A stretch of 64,000 nt of DNA from Pseudomonas mendocina. GTDB taxonomy: Bacteria; Pseudomonadota; Gammaproteobacteria; Pseudomonadales; Pseudomonadaceae. Below, in pieces: positions 43,118-52,843 of this stretch. The notes beneath the pieces are model-generated. The model did not search any database. It was given only the letters and a program-made list of their open reading frames with translations, and was not told the DNA's origin. Position 1 is the stretch's first letter, and every line of letters begins with the position of its first letter. The stretch lies in NCBI RefSeq assembly GCF_900636545.1, contig NZ_LR134290.1, positions 4,030,001-4,094,000 on the forward strand, written 5' to 3'. The position numbers were made by a program, and so were the translations under genes.

Positions 43118-45263
43118 ATTCGTCGCGCGGCAGAGGCAGCCTGTTCCAGTCCAGCAGGGCCGGCACCTGCATGGCGCTGCCGGCCGGTATGCCCGGGGCC
43201 ACCAGGAAGCCCTGCATGATGTTGCAGTTATGCCGCGTCAGCCATTCGCGCTGCTCCTGGGTTTCGACCCCTTCGGCGATGACTTCCAGCCCCAGGTGGC
43301 GCCCCAGATCGATGATGGTGCTGACCACCGCAGCATCACGCGGGGAGTCGAGCATGTTGGAGATGAACAGGCGGTCGATCTTCAGCGTATCCAGCTCGAA
43401 ATGACGCAGATACGCCAGTGACGAGTAGCCGGTGCCGAAGTCGTCGATGGCGATCTTCACGCCCAGCTCGCGCAGATGACGCAGTTGCGCCTGGGTCAGC
43501 TCCAGGTCCTGCATCAATGCGCTCTCGGTGACCTCCACCTCCAGTTGGCTGGGCTTGAGGCCATGGGCATCGAGCACACGCTGCAGGTCGGTGACCAGTT
43601 GCGGCATGCCGAACTGCACCGGGCTGACGTTGAGGCTGAGCACCATGTCCTCGCCGAACTGCTGCTTGAAGTCCGCCAGTTGCCTGGCGCCCTCGCGAAA
43701 TATCCATTCGCCGAGCCGGTTGATCAGGCGGGTTTCCTCGAGCAGCGGTATGAATACGTTCGGCGCAACGGTGCCGGCGACGCGGTGCTGCCAACGCAAC
43801 AAAGCCTCGAAACCCCGCAGGCGACCGCTCTCCAACTGGAACTGCGGTTGGTAGACCAGTACGAAATCATCGTTCTCGATGGCGTGACGCAGGCTCTCCT
43901 CGAGCATCAGCCGCGACCGTGCGCGACCGTTCATTTCCGGGGAAAAGAAGCGGTACTGCTGACGACCAGCGCGCTTGGCCTCATACATCGCCATGTCGGC
44001 AGAACGCAGCAAGCCCTCGACACTCTGCCCACATTCGGGGAAACAGGCGATGCCAACGCTGGCACCCAGAGTGAAGTCCACGCCATCGAGCGTGTGGCGC
44101 ACCGAGACCAGTTCGATCAGCTTCTCCGCGACCTTGGCGGCGTCCTCGGGGTGGCCGAGGTTGTCCAGCAGCGCGGTGAATTCGTCTCCGCCGATGCGGG
44201 CCAGGCTGTCGTATGGCCGCAAACAGGCCTTGAGCTGCTCCCCGACACGACGCAGCAACTGGTCGCCAACATCGTGGCCCAGCGAGTCGTTGATGCGCTT
44301 GAATCCGTCCAGGTCGAGGTACAGCACCGCGACCCGCTGGCCACTGCGCTCGATACGCGCCAATGCAGACTCCAGCGCCTGATGAAAGCCACGACGGTTG
44401 AGCAGGCCAGTCAGTGAGTCGGTAACCGCTTGCGACTCCAACTGCGCGTGCAGGTTGCGCACCACCGACATGTCCAGGGCGATCACGACCATCGCCCGTT
44501 GCTGCTGTGGGAGCGGTGAACAGGATAGCGCCACCGGCAGGCAACCGCCCTTGAACGTTCGCATCATCGCTTCGTGCACCCGGTAGGTGGCCTCCCGTTT
44601 GAAGTGCAGGTAGAACTCGGACTCCAGCCAACCACGCTCACTGGCGGGATTCTTCAGAAACGACAGAAGTTCGACGCCCTCCAGATCGCCCACCTCGCCA
44701 TCGAGCATCTGCGCCATGGCAGGATTGGCGAACTGGATGCGTCCGTCCTCCCCCACCACCAGAATGCCCTCGGCAGCATTGGCCAGTACCGAAGCGTTGA
44801 AGGCTCGCGCTCGTTCCAGCTGCTGCGACAGCGCCTGCAACTCACAGCGATTGTGCTCATGCTCCAGCAGGCTGTGGATCTTGTGCCGCAGCACACTGGG
44901 ATCGAAGGGCTTGAGGACGAAATCCACGGCGCCGGAGCTGTAGCCACGCAGTACTGCATCATGAGTCTGGGCGATCGCCGACACGAAGATGATCGGTGTC
45001 AGCCGAGTCCGGGGATTGCCACGCATCAACCGGGCGACTTCGAAGCCATCCATACCCGGCATCTGCACGTCGAGCAGCACCAGCCCGACATCCTCTTCGA
45101 GCAGGCAGCGCAGCGCCTCCTCGCCGGAACTGGCACAACGCAGCTGCCACTCCCCATCCTCGAGCAGCGCCTGCATGGCCTCGAGGTTTTCCATACGGTC
45201 GTCCACCACCAGCAGAACCTGCTTGGCGGGTACAGCGGCGATCTTGCTCTGCGCCGGGGCCAT
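43116..45263 (-). CDS. Response regulator with PAS, GGDEF and EAL domains
   Basis: A 715-residue c-di-GMP protein. Domain order: REC (about 15-135, VDD, phosphoacceptor Asp in VLLDVQMPGMDG, KPF), a short coiled coil, PAS (about 155-265), GGDEF (about 280-440, with intact RIGGDEF) and EAL (about 460-705, with FEALLRW, DDFGTGYSS and EGVETQEQ). The catalytic motifs look complete in both domains, so it could make and degrade c-di-GMP. I chose the ATG at 45263 because GGGGAG lies 5 nt upstream; two ATGs occur slightly earlier. It lies 45 bp downstream of the hybrid kinase gene on the same strand, and its REC domain is the natural phosphoryl target. Confidence 0.95.
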   Translation of the reverse strand: MAPAQSKIAAVPAKQVLLVVDDRMENLEAMQALLEDGEWQLRCASSGEEALRCLLEEDVGLVLLDVQMPGMDGFEVARLMRGNPRTRLTPIIFVSAIAQTHDAVLRGYSSGAVDFVLKPFDPSVLRHKIHSLLEHEHNRCELQALSQQLERARAFNASVLANAAEGILVVGEDGRIQFANPAMAQMLDGEVGDLEGVELLSFLKNPASERGWLESEFYLHFKREATYRVHEAMMRTFKGGCLPVALSCSPLPQQQRAMVVIALDMSVVRNLHAQLESQAVTDSLTGLLNRRGFHQALESALARIERSGQRVAVLYLDLDGFKRINDSLGHDVGDQLLRRVGEQLKACLRPYDSLARIGGDEFTALLDNLGHPEDAAKVAEKLIELVSVRHTLDGVDFTLGASVGIACFPECGQSVEGLLRSADMAMYEAKRAGRQQYRFFSPEMNGRARSRLMLEESLRHAIENDDFVLVYQPQFQLESGRLRGFEALLRWQHRVAGTVAPNVFIPLLEETRLINRLGEWIFREGARQLADFKQQFGEDMVLSLNVSPVQFGMPQLVTDLQRVLDAHGLKPSQLEVEVTESALMQDLELTQAQLRHLRELGVKIAIDDFGTGYSSLAYLRHFELDTLKIDRLFISNMLDSPRDAAVVSTIIDLGRHLGLEVIAEGVETQEQREWLTRHNCNIMQGFLVAPGIPAGSAMQVPALLDWNRLPLPRDE

Positions 45264-45308
45264 CGTCACTCCCCTATCCATATGCCCTTGCACCAGTTAC
45301 TCCTGCCT

Positions 45309-48300
45309 TCAGATTAGTCCATTACCAGACGAAGGCACGGGCGGCATGCCCAGCCAGCGTTCCAGCAGTGCCAGCAGCTCATCACGCTTGATCGGCTTGG
45401 CCATGTAGTCGTCGGCACCGGCGGTGATGCATTTTTCCCGGTCCCCCTTCATGGCATGGGCCGTGAGCGCGATGATCGGAATCACGCAGCCATGCTCCTG
45501 CTTGAGCAGACGCGTGGCGGTATAGCCGTCCATGTTCGGCATGGCCATGTCCATCAGGATCAGGTCGAAGGGGTCACGCTGATAGCTGGCGATGGCCTCG
45601 AGACCATCCTTGGCGGAACTGACGCACAGCCCGACTTCATCCAACAACGCCGTCAACGCATAGACATTACGTACATCATCGTCGACCAGCAGGATGCGTT
45701 TGCCCTGCATCGGATTGAGGTCCGCATGCCCCGGCTGGGGCGCCTGAACGTCACCAAGAAAGCCCTGCATCGCCTGACACAACGCCTCGGTATCGTCGCC
45801 CTGCTTGCGCACCACCACTGCGCTGTAGCGACGCAGGCGTTGCAGTGTCTGCTGGGTGACATCCACACCGGTGTTGATCACCACACGCGTGCCCTGCAGT
45901 GGGCGCAGCTGGTTGAGGCTGTCGAGCAGGGCAAAACCGTCCTGATCCGGCAGGTCGAGGTCGATCACCAGCGCACAGAACTGTCCTTGCGCGTAGGCCG
46001 CACGTGCCTGCTCGCCATCGGCGCAGGCGACCACCTGAAAGCCCAGCTCCGTAAGCTGCTTGCGATAGTGCTCGCGCTCAACCTCGACATCCTCCACCAG
46101 CAGCACGGCCTGTTCCTGCTGCATGCCGTGCTGCAGTTCCAAGAACACCTGTTCCAGGTCATCGCGGCCGATGGGCTTGACCAGATAACGCGTGCCGTCG
46201 TCGTTCCACCCCACCGGCTGCGGGACACAGGAAATGATGTGCACCGGCGTATGGCGGTGGGTCGGCTGCGCGCGCAGGCGGCGGAATAGCTGCCAGCCGC
46301 TGAGGTCAGGCAGCAGGATGTCGAGGATCACCGCATTGAACGACTCCTGCTGCAGCAGCCCCAGCGCCTGCAGGCCGGTACGGCAATGCACGCTGGAAAA
46401 ACCGTGGGCATGGGCCTCCTCGGCGATTACCGACGCGAAATTGACATCGTCCTCGATGATCAGCAGCGGCGGCCCGTCGCCTGTCCGCTTCGGCTCCTCC
46501 ACCGGCGCTTCGACGCTGAGCGAACCAACCTTCACTGGCAACCTGACGGTAAAGGTCGAGCCTAGGCCGGGCGCACTCTGCAGGCTGACGTCGCCGTCCA
46601 GCGCCAGCACCAGTTGGCGAGTGATGGCCAACCCCAGGCCGGTACCGCCGAAACGCCGGCTGGTGGAGCCGTCGAGTTGCTGGAAGGCCTGGAATATCTG
46701 CTCGTGCTGCGCCGGGTCGATGCCAATACCGGAATCTCGCACACTGAAACACAGCAGCTCGCGTTCATCCTCCTGACGACCCTGACTGCTGACGCTCAGC
46801 GTGACGTCACCGTGATCGGTGAATTTCAAGGCATTAGACAGCAGGTTGCGCAAAATCTGGTGCAGGCGCACACGGTCGGTGTGGATGATCCGCGGCACGC
46901 CTGCCTCCAGCTGGGTGTGCAGGCGCAACCCCTTGAGCTCGGCCATCGGACGCAGGCTGGCATCCAGCTCGACCAGCACGTCCTGCATATTGATCGGCTC
47001 GAGCTTGAGCTGCATCCGCCCCGACTCGACCTTGGCCAGATCGAGCACATCGTTGATCAGTTGCAGTAGATCACTGCCGGCGCGGTGCACGATATCCGCG
47101 TGCTTGGTCTGCTTCTCGGTGAGATTGCCAGCCAGGTTCTGACGCAACTGGTCGCTGAGAATCAGGATGCTGTTGAGCGGCGTGCGCAGCTCATGGGACA
47201 TGTTGGCGAGGAATTCTGACTTGTAACGGTTGGCCAACAGCAGTTGCTCGGCCTGCTCTCGCAGTTTCTGCTCGGCCGCCTTACGCTCGCTGATGTCGAT
47301 GATCACCGCCTGCACCAGGTTTTCATCGCCGCTGCGAATCGGCGACAGGCCAACCTCCAGCGGGATCATGCGGCCTTCACGATGCAACCCGAACAACTCG
47401 CGATTGCCGCCCATGCGGCGCTGCTCCGGCATGGCCTGGTAACCGCGGCGCAACGCCACATGGCTGCCCCGCTGCGCAGCCGGCAGGAGCATTTCCACAG
47501 GTTCGCCCAACAGCATCTGGCGCTCGTAACCGAACAGCACCTCGGTCTGTCGATTGACCATAGCGATACGCCCCAGGCCATCGACCAGCAAGATGGCATT
47601 GGGCGAGGCCTCGACCACCAGGCGGAATCGCTCTTCGGCGACCTTGCGGGCCCGCAGGTCCACCAGGTTGATCAAGTAGCTGCTGCCTTCATGCAACGGG
47701 TTGAGGCTGATGCTGACCGGAATCGACTCACCCCGTAACGTGCGCACCATGCGCTCGTCGCTCTCGGCCAACTGCTCATGCAGATCTTTCGGTGATTCGA
47801 TATTGGGCAGCACCCGCAACACCGTTTCACCAGGCAGGGCATTGATCGGACAATCGAACAGCTCGGCGGCGCTGCGGTTGGCCATTTCGATGCGGCCCTT
47901 GTCGTCACACAGCAGCGTCGCCACCGGGAGGCGTTCGACCAGTAGACGAAAGCGCTCCTCTCGCTCCTGCAGTTCGCTCGCGATCTTCTCGCTGAGGTGC
48001 AGCTTGCGCTCGCGCTGATAGAGATAACCACCGACTAGAAGCGCCAACAACAGGGTCGCAGCCAAGCCAGCCCATAGACCCAAGGTACCCGTACGATCGA
48101 TCAGGCTGCGCTCGTACTCGATCGTGCCGATCACATCCAGGCCCCAGACACGGCCATATAGCGGCAGTTCCAAATGACTGCGAAACTTCGGTCGCCAGTC
48201 TTCGGGCTGGCTTTCGCCAGTGAGCAGATAGGTATCCGGGACCTGCAGATCCGTTAGAACGATATCGAAACGGCGCGTCTGGGAGCCGAGAATCCCCTCC

Positions 48301-49025
48301 ATCAGGTCGTGGCTGCGAAAGGCGCCGTGCACCATTCCCAGCAAGGCCTCACGACGCTGCTCCGTCGTATTGAGCGGCACACCCGGACGGAAGACCGGGA
48401 GGAACAGGAGCACGCCCTGCTGCACGTTGATATCGATTTCCTGGCGTAGCACTACCGGCCCGCTCAGGCTCGCCTCGCCACTCTCGATACTGCGCTCGAT
48501 GGCATCCAGACGAGTCGGCTCGGTGAGCATGTCGAATCCCAGTACACGCCGGTTACGCCAGTCCAGAGGGCTGACGTAATCGATCGGCAGGTAGTGCTCG
48601 CGCTCTTGTGGCGGGAACATCTGATAATCGAGCCGTCCTTCGGCCTGCAACTCGGCGAGAAAATCCGGTAATTGTTCAGCCGTCAGGTAACGCGACCAGG
48701 CCACCGCCTGGATACCGGGGTAGCGATCCTGCAGTTGCAACTGGTCCAGCGCACGCTGCCATTCCACTGGGGACACGCGGTCGCTGCCGGTCATCAGCCC
48801 GGAAACGCCGCGCAACGCCATCTCATAAGCCTGCATGCGCGCCATGACCCGCTGGCCGATATCCTGCGCCTCGAGCTCAAAACGGTGCTGACTCTCTTCG
48901 CGCTCTCGCTCCTGCAAGACGCTCCATTGCCAGAAGATCAGGCCTCCCAGCCCGAACAGCAGACTCAAGGCAACCAGTAGCGGTATCCAGGGCCTTGGCG
49001 GCCGCTCGACAGCTCTGTCGTCCAT
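45309..49025 (-). CDS. CHASE-PAS-PAS hybrid histidine kinase with three receiver domains
   Basis: A 1238-residue membrane sensor. Order: TM1 (about 13-36), periplasmic CHASE domain (about 65-270), TM2 (about 315-336), two PAS domains (about 355-475 and 480-610), HisKA with the phospho-His in MSHELRTPLN (about 645), HATPase with DSGIGI and GGTGLGLAI, then three REC domains (about 880-990, 1000-1115, 1125-1235). Each REC keeps its acidic pair, phospho-Asp and Lys. There is no HPt domain. The start at 49025 (MDDRAVERPP) has GGAGA 4 nt upstream. The GGDEF-EAL response regulator follows on the same strand. The ligand is unknown; CHASE domains sense small extracellular molecules. Confidence 0.95.
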   Translation of the reverse strand: MDDRAVERPPRPWIPLLVALSLLFGLGGLIFWQWSVLQEREREESQHRFELEAQDIGQRVMARMQAYEMALRGVSGLMTGSDRVSPVEWQRALDQLQLQDRYPGIQAVAWSRYLTAEQLPDFLAELQAEGRLDYQMFPPQEREHYLPIDYVSPLDWRNRRVLGFDMLTEPTRLDAIERSIESGEASLSGPVVLRQEIDINVQQGVLLFLPVFRPGVPLNTTEQRREALLGMVHGAFRSHDLMEGILGSQTRRFDIVLTDLQVPDTYLLTGESQPEDWRPKFRSHLELPLYGRVWGLDVIGTIEYERSLIDRTGTLGLWAGLAATLLLALLVGGYLYQRERKLHLSEKIASELQEREERFRLLVERLPVATLLCDDKGRIEMANRSAAELFDCPINALPGETVLRVLPNIESPKDLHEQLAESDERMVRTLRGESIPVSISLNPLHEGSSYLINLVDLRARKVAEERFRLVVEASPNAILLVDGLGRIAMVNRQTEVLFGYERQMLLGEPVEMLLPAAQRGSHVALRRGYQAMPEQRRMGGNRELFGLHREGRMIPLEVGLSPIRSGDENLVQAVIIDISERKAAEQKLREQAEQLLLANRYKSEFLANMSHELRTPLNSILILSDQLRQNLAGNLTEKQTKHADIVHRAGSDLLQLINDVLDLAKVESGRMQLKLEPINMQDVLVELDASLRPMAELKGLRLHTQLEAGVPRIIHTDRVRLHQILRNLLSNALKFTDHGDVTLSVSSQGRQEDERELLCFSVRDSGIGIDPAQHEQIFQAFQQLDGSTSRRFGGTGLGLAITRQLVLALDGDVSLQSAPGLGSTFTVRLPVKVGSLSVEAPVEEPKRTGDGPPLLIIEDDVNFASVIAEEAHAHGFSSVHCRTGLQALGLLQQESFNAVILDILLPDLSGWQLFRRLRAQPTHRHTPVHIISCVPQPVGWNDDGTRYLVKPIGRDDLEQVFLELQHGMQQEQAVLLVEDVEVEREHYRKQLTELGFQVVACADGEQARAAYAQGQFCALVIDLDLPDQDGFALLDSLNQLRPLQGTRVVINTGVDVTQQTLQRLRRYSAVVVRKQGDDTEALCQAMQGFLGDVQAPQPGHADLNPMQGKRILLVDDDVRNVYALTALLDEVGLCVSSAKDGLEAIASYQRDPFDLILMDMAMPNMDGYTATRLLKQEHGCVIPIIALTAHAMKGDREKCITAGADDYMAKPIKRDELLALLERWLGMPPVPSSGNGLI

Positions 49026-49221
49026 TCGCTCTCCTTCGGTCATCCAGAACCAACGCGCACAGGTCATCCGTGCGCGGACTTCACAGAACCACAGCAAGCA
49101 GTCTAGTCAGGTTTTTAATGGATGGCCTTTTGCCAGAAGAGACACGACAGGCGGTCAGGAGGATTGGCGTAAACGCTCCTTCCATGCAGAGCTGCGGAGC
49201 AACCAGTGGCTAATGCCGGAA

Positions 49222-49250
49222 AAGAAAAAGCCTCCCATGGGGAGGCTTTT
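49222..49250 (-). terminator. Terminator of the OmpA-type lipoprotein genes
   Basis: Ten-bp stem AAAAGCCTCC / GGAGGCTTTT with a 5-nt loop and extra T residues on the minus strand, 19 bp past the stop codon of the first OmpA-type gene. Confidence 0.85.
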
Positions 49251-49269
49251 CGTTCAGCGCCACATGACC

Positions 49270-49926
49270 TTACAGCTGGCGCAGATTGATCTCGACACGA
49301 CGGTTCTGCGCACGGCCGGCATCGGTGGCATTGCTGGCGATCGGCTGGCTCGGGCCGGCTCCATAGGCCGAAATACGCTGGCCGGGCACACCATTGGCGG
49401 TCAGGTAGTTGGCCACGCTCTGCGCGCGACGCTGCGACAGACTCTGGTTCAGTTCCTGCGAACCGGTGCTGTCGGTGTGACCAACGATGTTCACGCCGTT
49501 CTTGTTGAACTCCTTGAACACCAGCACCAGCGAATTGAGAGTCGGATAGAAGCTGCTGGAGATATCTGCCGAGTTGCTGGCGAAGGTGATGTTGCCCGGC
49601 ATGATCAGCTTGAGATCATCGCCATTGCGTTGCACCTGCACGCCTGTGCCCTGCAGGGTCTGACGCAGCTTGGCTTCCTGGGTATCGACGTAATAGCCAT
49701 AACCACCGCCGGCAGCGCCACCTACGGCGGCACCGATCAGTGCGCCCTTGGTGCGATCCTTCTTGCTCGACGTGGCAGCCCCGATCACGGCTCCGGTCGC
49801 AGCACCGATACCGCCATAGATGCCGGCCTTGCCAGCCTGGCTTTCACCGGTATAGGGATTGGTGGTACAGCCAGCCAGCATGGCCATGAGCGCAGTTGCT
49901 GCGATCAGATTACGTCTGGTCTTCAT
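49270..49926 (-). CDS. OmpA-family glycine-zipper lipoprotein A
   Basis: A 218-residue YiaD-like lipoprotein. Signal peptide with lipobox LAGC (Cys 20), a glycine-zipper region (about 35-78: repeated GAAxG and GAVxG patterns) likely inserted in or along the membrane, then a C-terminal OmpA peptidoglycan-binding domain (about 105-218) with [20 protein letters not shown] and NRRVEI. It is a close paralogue of the gene at 50070-50738: same domain order and near-identical motifs throughout. The two are 143 bp apart on the same strand, with a terminator after this one. Confidence 0.93.
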   Translation of the reverse strand: MKTRRNLIAATALMAMLAGCTTNPYTGESQAGKAGIYGGIGAATGAVIGAATSSKKDRTKGALIGAAVGGAAGGGYGYYVDTQEAKLRQTLQGTGVQVQRNGDDLKLIMPGNITFASNSADISSSFYPTLNSLVLVFKEFNKNGVNIVGHTDSTGSQELNQSLSQRRAQSVANYLTANGVPGQRISAYGAGPSQPIASNATDAGRAQNRRVEINLRQL

Positions 49927-50069
49927 AACGTTTCCTTAGGATTTCTTCTGGTATCGGGCAGACATGCCACAGCCTTCGAGCCGCCAGGGCGCGGCGAAGT
50001 TCCGCCCAAGCTTATCAGCCTGGGCGAGTGAGGACGGCGATCTAGAGCAGTCAGCCCGGTACGCGCGGG

Positions 50070-50738
50070 TCACTGCACGCCAGGCAACGGCCGCAGCGTG
50101 ACCTCAACACGACGGTTCTGCGCGCGGCCATCAGCCGTGGCGTTGCTCGCCACCGGTTGATCCGGCCCCATGCCGCGGGTGCTCACGCGGCTAGGGGCGA
50201 CCCCCTGCGCCAGCAGGTAGTCGGCCACGCTCTGCGCGCGGCGCTGCGACAGCGCCATATTGTGGCTATGCGAGCCGGTGCTATCTGTATGACCGACCAC
50301 CTCGATACTGTTCTGGTTGTACTGGCGGAAGGAGTTGGCGAGGTTGTTCAGCGGCTGATAGAAGCTACTGGCGATCTGCGCCGAGTCGGTGGCGAAGGTG
50401 ATGTTGCCGGGCATGATCAGCTGGATCACATCGCCTTGGCGCTGCACCTCCACGCCCGTACCCTGCATGCTGCGCCGCAGCTCTTCTTCCTGCTTGTCGG
50501 CGTAGTAACCGTAACCTGCCGCCGCGGCACCCGCGACCGCCGCGCCGATGAGTGCGCCCTTGCCGCGGTTGTCATGGTTGATCAGGGCACCAGCCGCCGC
50601 ACCGGCCAACGCGCCCAATCCACCGTAGGTGGCTGTACGGTTGGAGCTTGGCGCGCTCTGGTCATAAGGATTCTGCGAAGCGCAGCCACTAAACAGCAGC
50701 GCAGACGAGCAAAGGGCAATCAGGGAAAGGCGGAACAT
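50070..50738 (-). CDS. OmpA-family glycine-zipper lipoprotein B
   Basis: A 222-residue paralogue of the preceding gene: lipobox FSGC (Cys 19), glycine zipper (about 40-80) with [19 protein letters not shown], and the OmpA domain with [25 protein letters not shown] and NRRVEVTLRPL. Predicted to be an outer-membrane lipoprotein that binds peptidoglycan. The linker QEEELRRSMQGTGVEVQRQGD matches its neighbour ([21 protein letters not shown]) almost position by position, which points to local duplication. Confidence 0.93.
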   Translation of the reverse strand: MFRLSLIALCSSALLFSGCASQNPYDQSAPSSNRTATYGGLGALAGAAAGALINHDNRGKGALIGAAVAGAAAAGYGYYADKQEEELRRSMQGTGVEVQRQGDVIQLIMPGNITFATDSAQIASSFYQPLNNLANSFRQYNQNSIEVVGHTDSTGSHSHNMALSQRRAQSVADYLLAQGVAPSRVSTRGMGPDQPVASNATADGRAQNRRVEVTLRPLPGVQ

Positions 50739-50802
50739 GAAGGAATCTCCATGAACGGTGGGTGATGGCCATTTGAGTCACCACCCAGCCATTAGTGCCC
50801 TG

Positions 50803-51450
50803 TCACGCGCGAATAAAAGGGTTCTCGCGCATCTCGTCGCCCAAACGCGTATCCGGGCCATGACCGGTAACCACAGTGGCATCCTCATCGAGGCTGTACA
50901 GACGCTGCCTGATCGATCGTTCGATCGTGGCGTAGTCACCGCCCCACAGATCGGTACGGCCAATACCACGACGGAACAGCGTGTCACCAGCGATCAGCAG
51001 CTTGGCGTCTTCGAACCAGAAACTCATGGACCCCGGCGTATGGCCAGGTGTGTGCAGGGCGACACCGCAGCCGCAAGCCAGCTCCTCGTCATCGGCCAGC
51101 CAGCGATCCGGCGCCGGCACCGGCGTATAGGGCACACCGAACATGTTGCATTGCATCTCCAGGTTATCCCAGAGGAACTGATCCTCCTTGTGCAGATGCA
51201 AGGTGGCACCGGTCTTCTCCTTCATCTGCCCCGAGGCAAGGAAGTGATCGAGATGGGCATGCGTGTGAATGATGCTGACCACCTTGAGTCCATGGGCGTC
51301 CAGACGCGCCATGATCAGATCGGGATTACCGCCCGGATCGACCACGACGGCCTTCTTCGTAACCGGGTCGCCGATGATGGTGCAGTTGCACTGCAAGGGC
51401 CCGACAGGGAAGGTTTCACGGATCAGTGCGGGACGTTCGGCAGTACTCAT
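50803..51450 (-). CDS. Metallo-beta-lactamase-fold hydrolase (glyoxalase II-like)
   Basis: A 215-residue MBL-fold hydrolase. Metal ligands: HTHAHLDH (about 62-69), the His in TPGHTPG (about 134), the bridging Asp in IAGDTLF (about 155) and a terminal His in TGHGPDT (about 197). Short stand-alone members resemble glyoxalase II or persulfide dioxygenases, but the exact substrate is not evident. Its ATG overlaps the araC-type gene's stop codon by one base (TGATG), so it is translationally coupled to that regulator. Confidence 0.92.
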   Translation of the reverse strand: MSTAERPALIRETFPVGPLQCNCTIIGDPVTKKAVVVDPGGNPDLIMARLDAHGLKVVSIIHTHAHLDHFLASGQMKEKTGATLHLHKEDQFLWDNLEMQCNMFGVPYTPVPAPDRWLADDEELACGCGVALHTPGHTPGSMSFWFEDAKLLIAGDTLFRRGIGRTDLWGGDYATIERSIRQRLYSLDEDATVVTGHGPDTRLGDEMRENPFIRA

Positions 51451-52472
51451 CAGGAGGCCTCGTTGCGGTAATCGCCGGGCAGTTTACCGGTCCATTTACG
51501 GAATGCACGGCGGAAATTGGACGGGTCGCTGAAACCCAGCAAGTGTGAGATTTCATACAAGGGCAAGTGCGTGGTGGTCAGATACTGCAGGGCCAGGCGC
51601 TTGCGCACATCGTCGAGCACCTGCTGGTAGCTGGTGCCCATCTGTGCCAGATGCCGACGCAGGCTTCGGCCGCTGGTATGCAAGGCGCTCGCGGCGCTTT
51701 CGAGATCAGGAAAGTCACCCGGGCGCGCCAGCAACAATCGGCGCACCCGAGTAAGCAGGCCGTCCTGCACATCGAGGCTGGCCAGCAGCGCCTCGCACTG
51801 CTGCTCGCACATCTGCACCGTGGCCGGGTTGGCCAGGGCCATGGGGCGCTCCAGGTAGTGTCGAGGCAAACGCAACCAGTTATAGGGCTGCTCGAACCTG
51901 GCCTTCACACCAAAAATTTCAACGTAACGCCCGGCATAATCTGGCTCCGGGTGCGCGAAGCCAACCGCTAGCCCTCGCAACTCCTCGCCGAGCAGGAAGC
52001 GGGCAATGGTATGGATACTGGTGAGCAGGCCCTCGGCGGCGAAACGCGATTGCGGGCCCAGTGGCAAGGACTCGACCGCGCGCAATTCCATGTCCTCGCC
52101 CAGCTCCACCAGTTCCAGATCGAAGGCCAGACCAAGCACGCGGTAGTACTTCAAGGCGAACTGCAGCGCCTTGCCCAGGTTGGCGCTGGACAGTACTGCG
52201 TAGCCGAGAATGCCGTGGGTCGATACGTTGAGTCGCTGGCCTAGCAGCAGTCCCAGTGCAGGTTCGCCACAGCGCTCCAGCACAGCCTGCGCGAGCAGAT
52301 GAAAATCAAGAAAGGACACCCGACCATTGGGACTCTCGAGCACTTCGGGGCGCACCCGCGCTGCGGCGAACACCTCGGCACGCAGCAGGCCAAGCTCCTC
52401 CGCCAGCCCCAGCAAGGCTTCGGCATAGGCGACCGGCGCCAGCTCAGCGTTAAAGTTCTGGGTTCGCTTCAT
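51450..52472 (-). CDS. AraC-family regulator (OruR-like)
   Basis: A 340-residue AraC/XylS activator of the group with an N-terminal arabinose-binding-like domain (PF12625 type, about 25-210) and a C-terminal double helix-turn-helix (about 240-335; ALHTSGRSLRRHLAQMGTSYQQVLD and SHLLGFSDPSNFRRAFRKWTG). It resembles OruR/ArgR-type regulators seen next to this cluster in P. aeruginosa. It is divergent from the PF10118-like gene, with a 371-bp gap, and coupled to the downstream MBL hydrolase. Confidence 0.9.
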   Translation of the reverse strand: MKRTQNFNAELAPVAYAEALLGLAEELGLLRAEVFAAARVRPEVLESPNGRVSFLDFHLLAQAVLERCGEPALGLLLGQRLNVSTHGILGYAVLSSANLGKALQFALKYYRVLGLAFDLELVELGEDMELRAVESLPLGPQSRFAAEGLLTSIHTIARFLLGEELRGLAVGFAHPEPDYAGRYVEIFGVKARFEQPYNWLRLPRHYLERPMALANPATVQMCEQQCEALLASLDVQDGLLTRVRRLLLARPGDFPDLESAASALHTSGRSLRRHLAQMGTSYQQVLDDVRKRLALQYLTTTHLPLYEISHLLGFSDPSNFRRAFRKWTGKLPGDYRNEAS

Positions 52473-52843
52473 GGTCTTGTTGTTCTGCCGGCTGGCCGCA
52501 AATGACCCATTGATGCACAGACCTTAACCTTGCCCATCATCCCCCAGCAACCCTAGCGAATACTTCTATTTCTAGCGCTAAAGCCCGCCACTTTCGTGCG
52601 GCCCGCAGCGGACAGCGATCGAATTTACAGTGCCAGAGCGCTCTATACCGCGTCGTTGATGTCAGCGCCTGCAAGCGTTAAAGCCCCTCCTCGCCGCCAA
52701 CTTGTTCGGCTCGATCGGCCCCAACTTTCTATTGGAAACCCGCATTGGCCAGATATGACCATTACCTTGGCTGTTACGAACCTGTGCCTCGGTGTAGAGC
52801 GCATCCATAGTAGGAGCCAGTCAAACAGCGCAAGGAAATCCTC
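52473..52843. other. 371-bp intergenic region, AraC regulator / PF10118-like gene
   Basis: Divergent promoter region. It is more AT-rich than its surroundings around 52500-52575 and 52730-52800. I see no tRNA, no long inverted repeat and no clear -35/-10 pair. TAGCGCTA (52574-52581) is a short perfect palindrome. The right end carries AAGGA before the ATG at 52844. An open frame that covers part of the gap has no good start or family signature and is not called as a gene. Confidence 0.6.
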
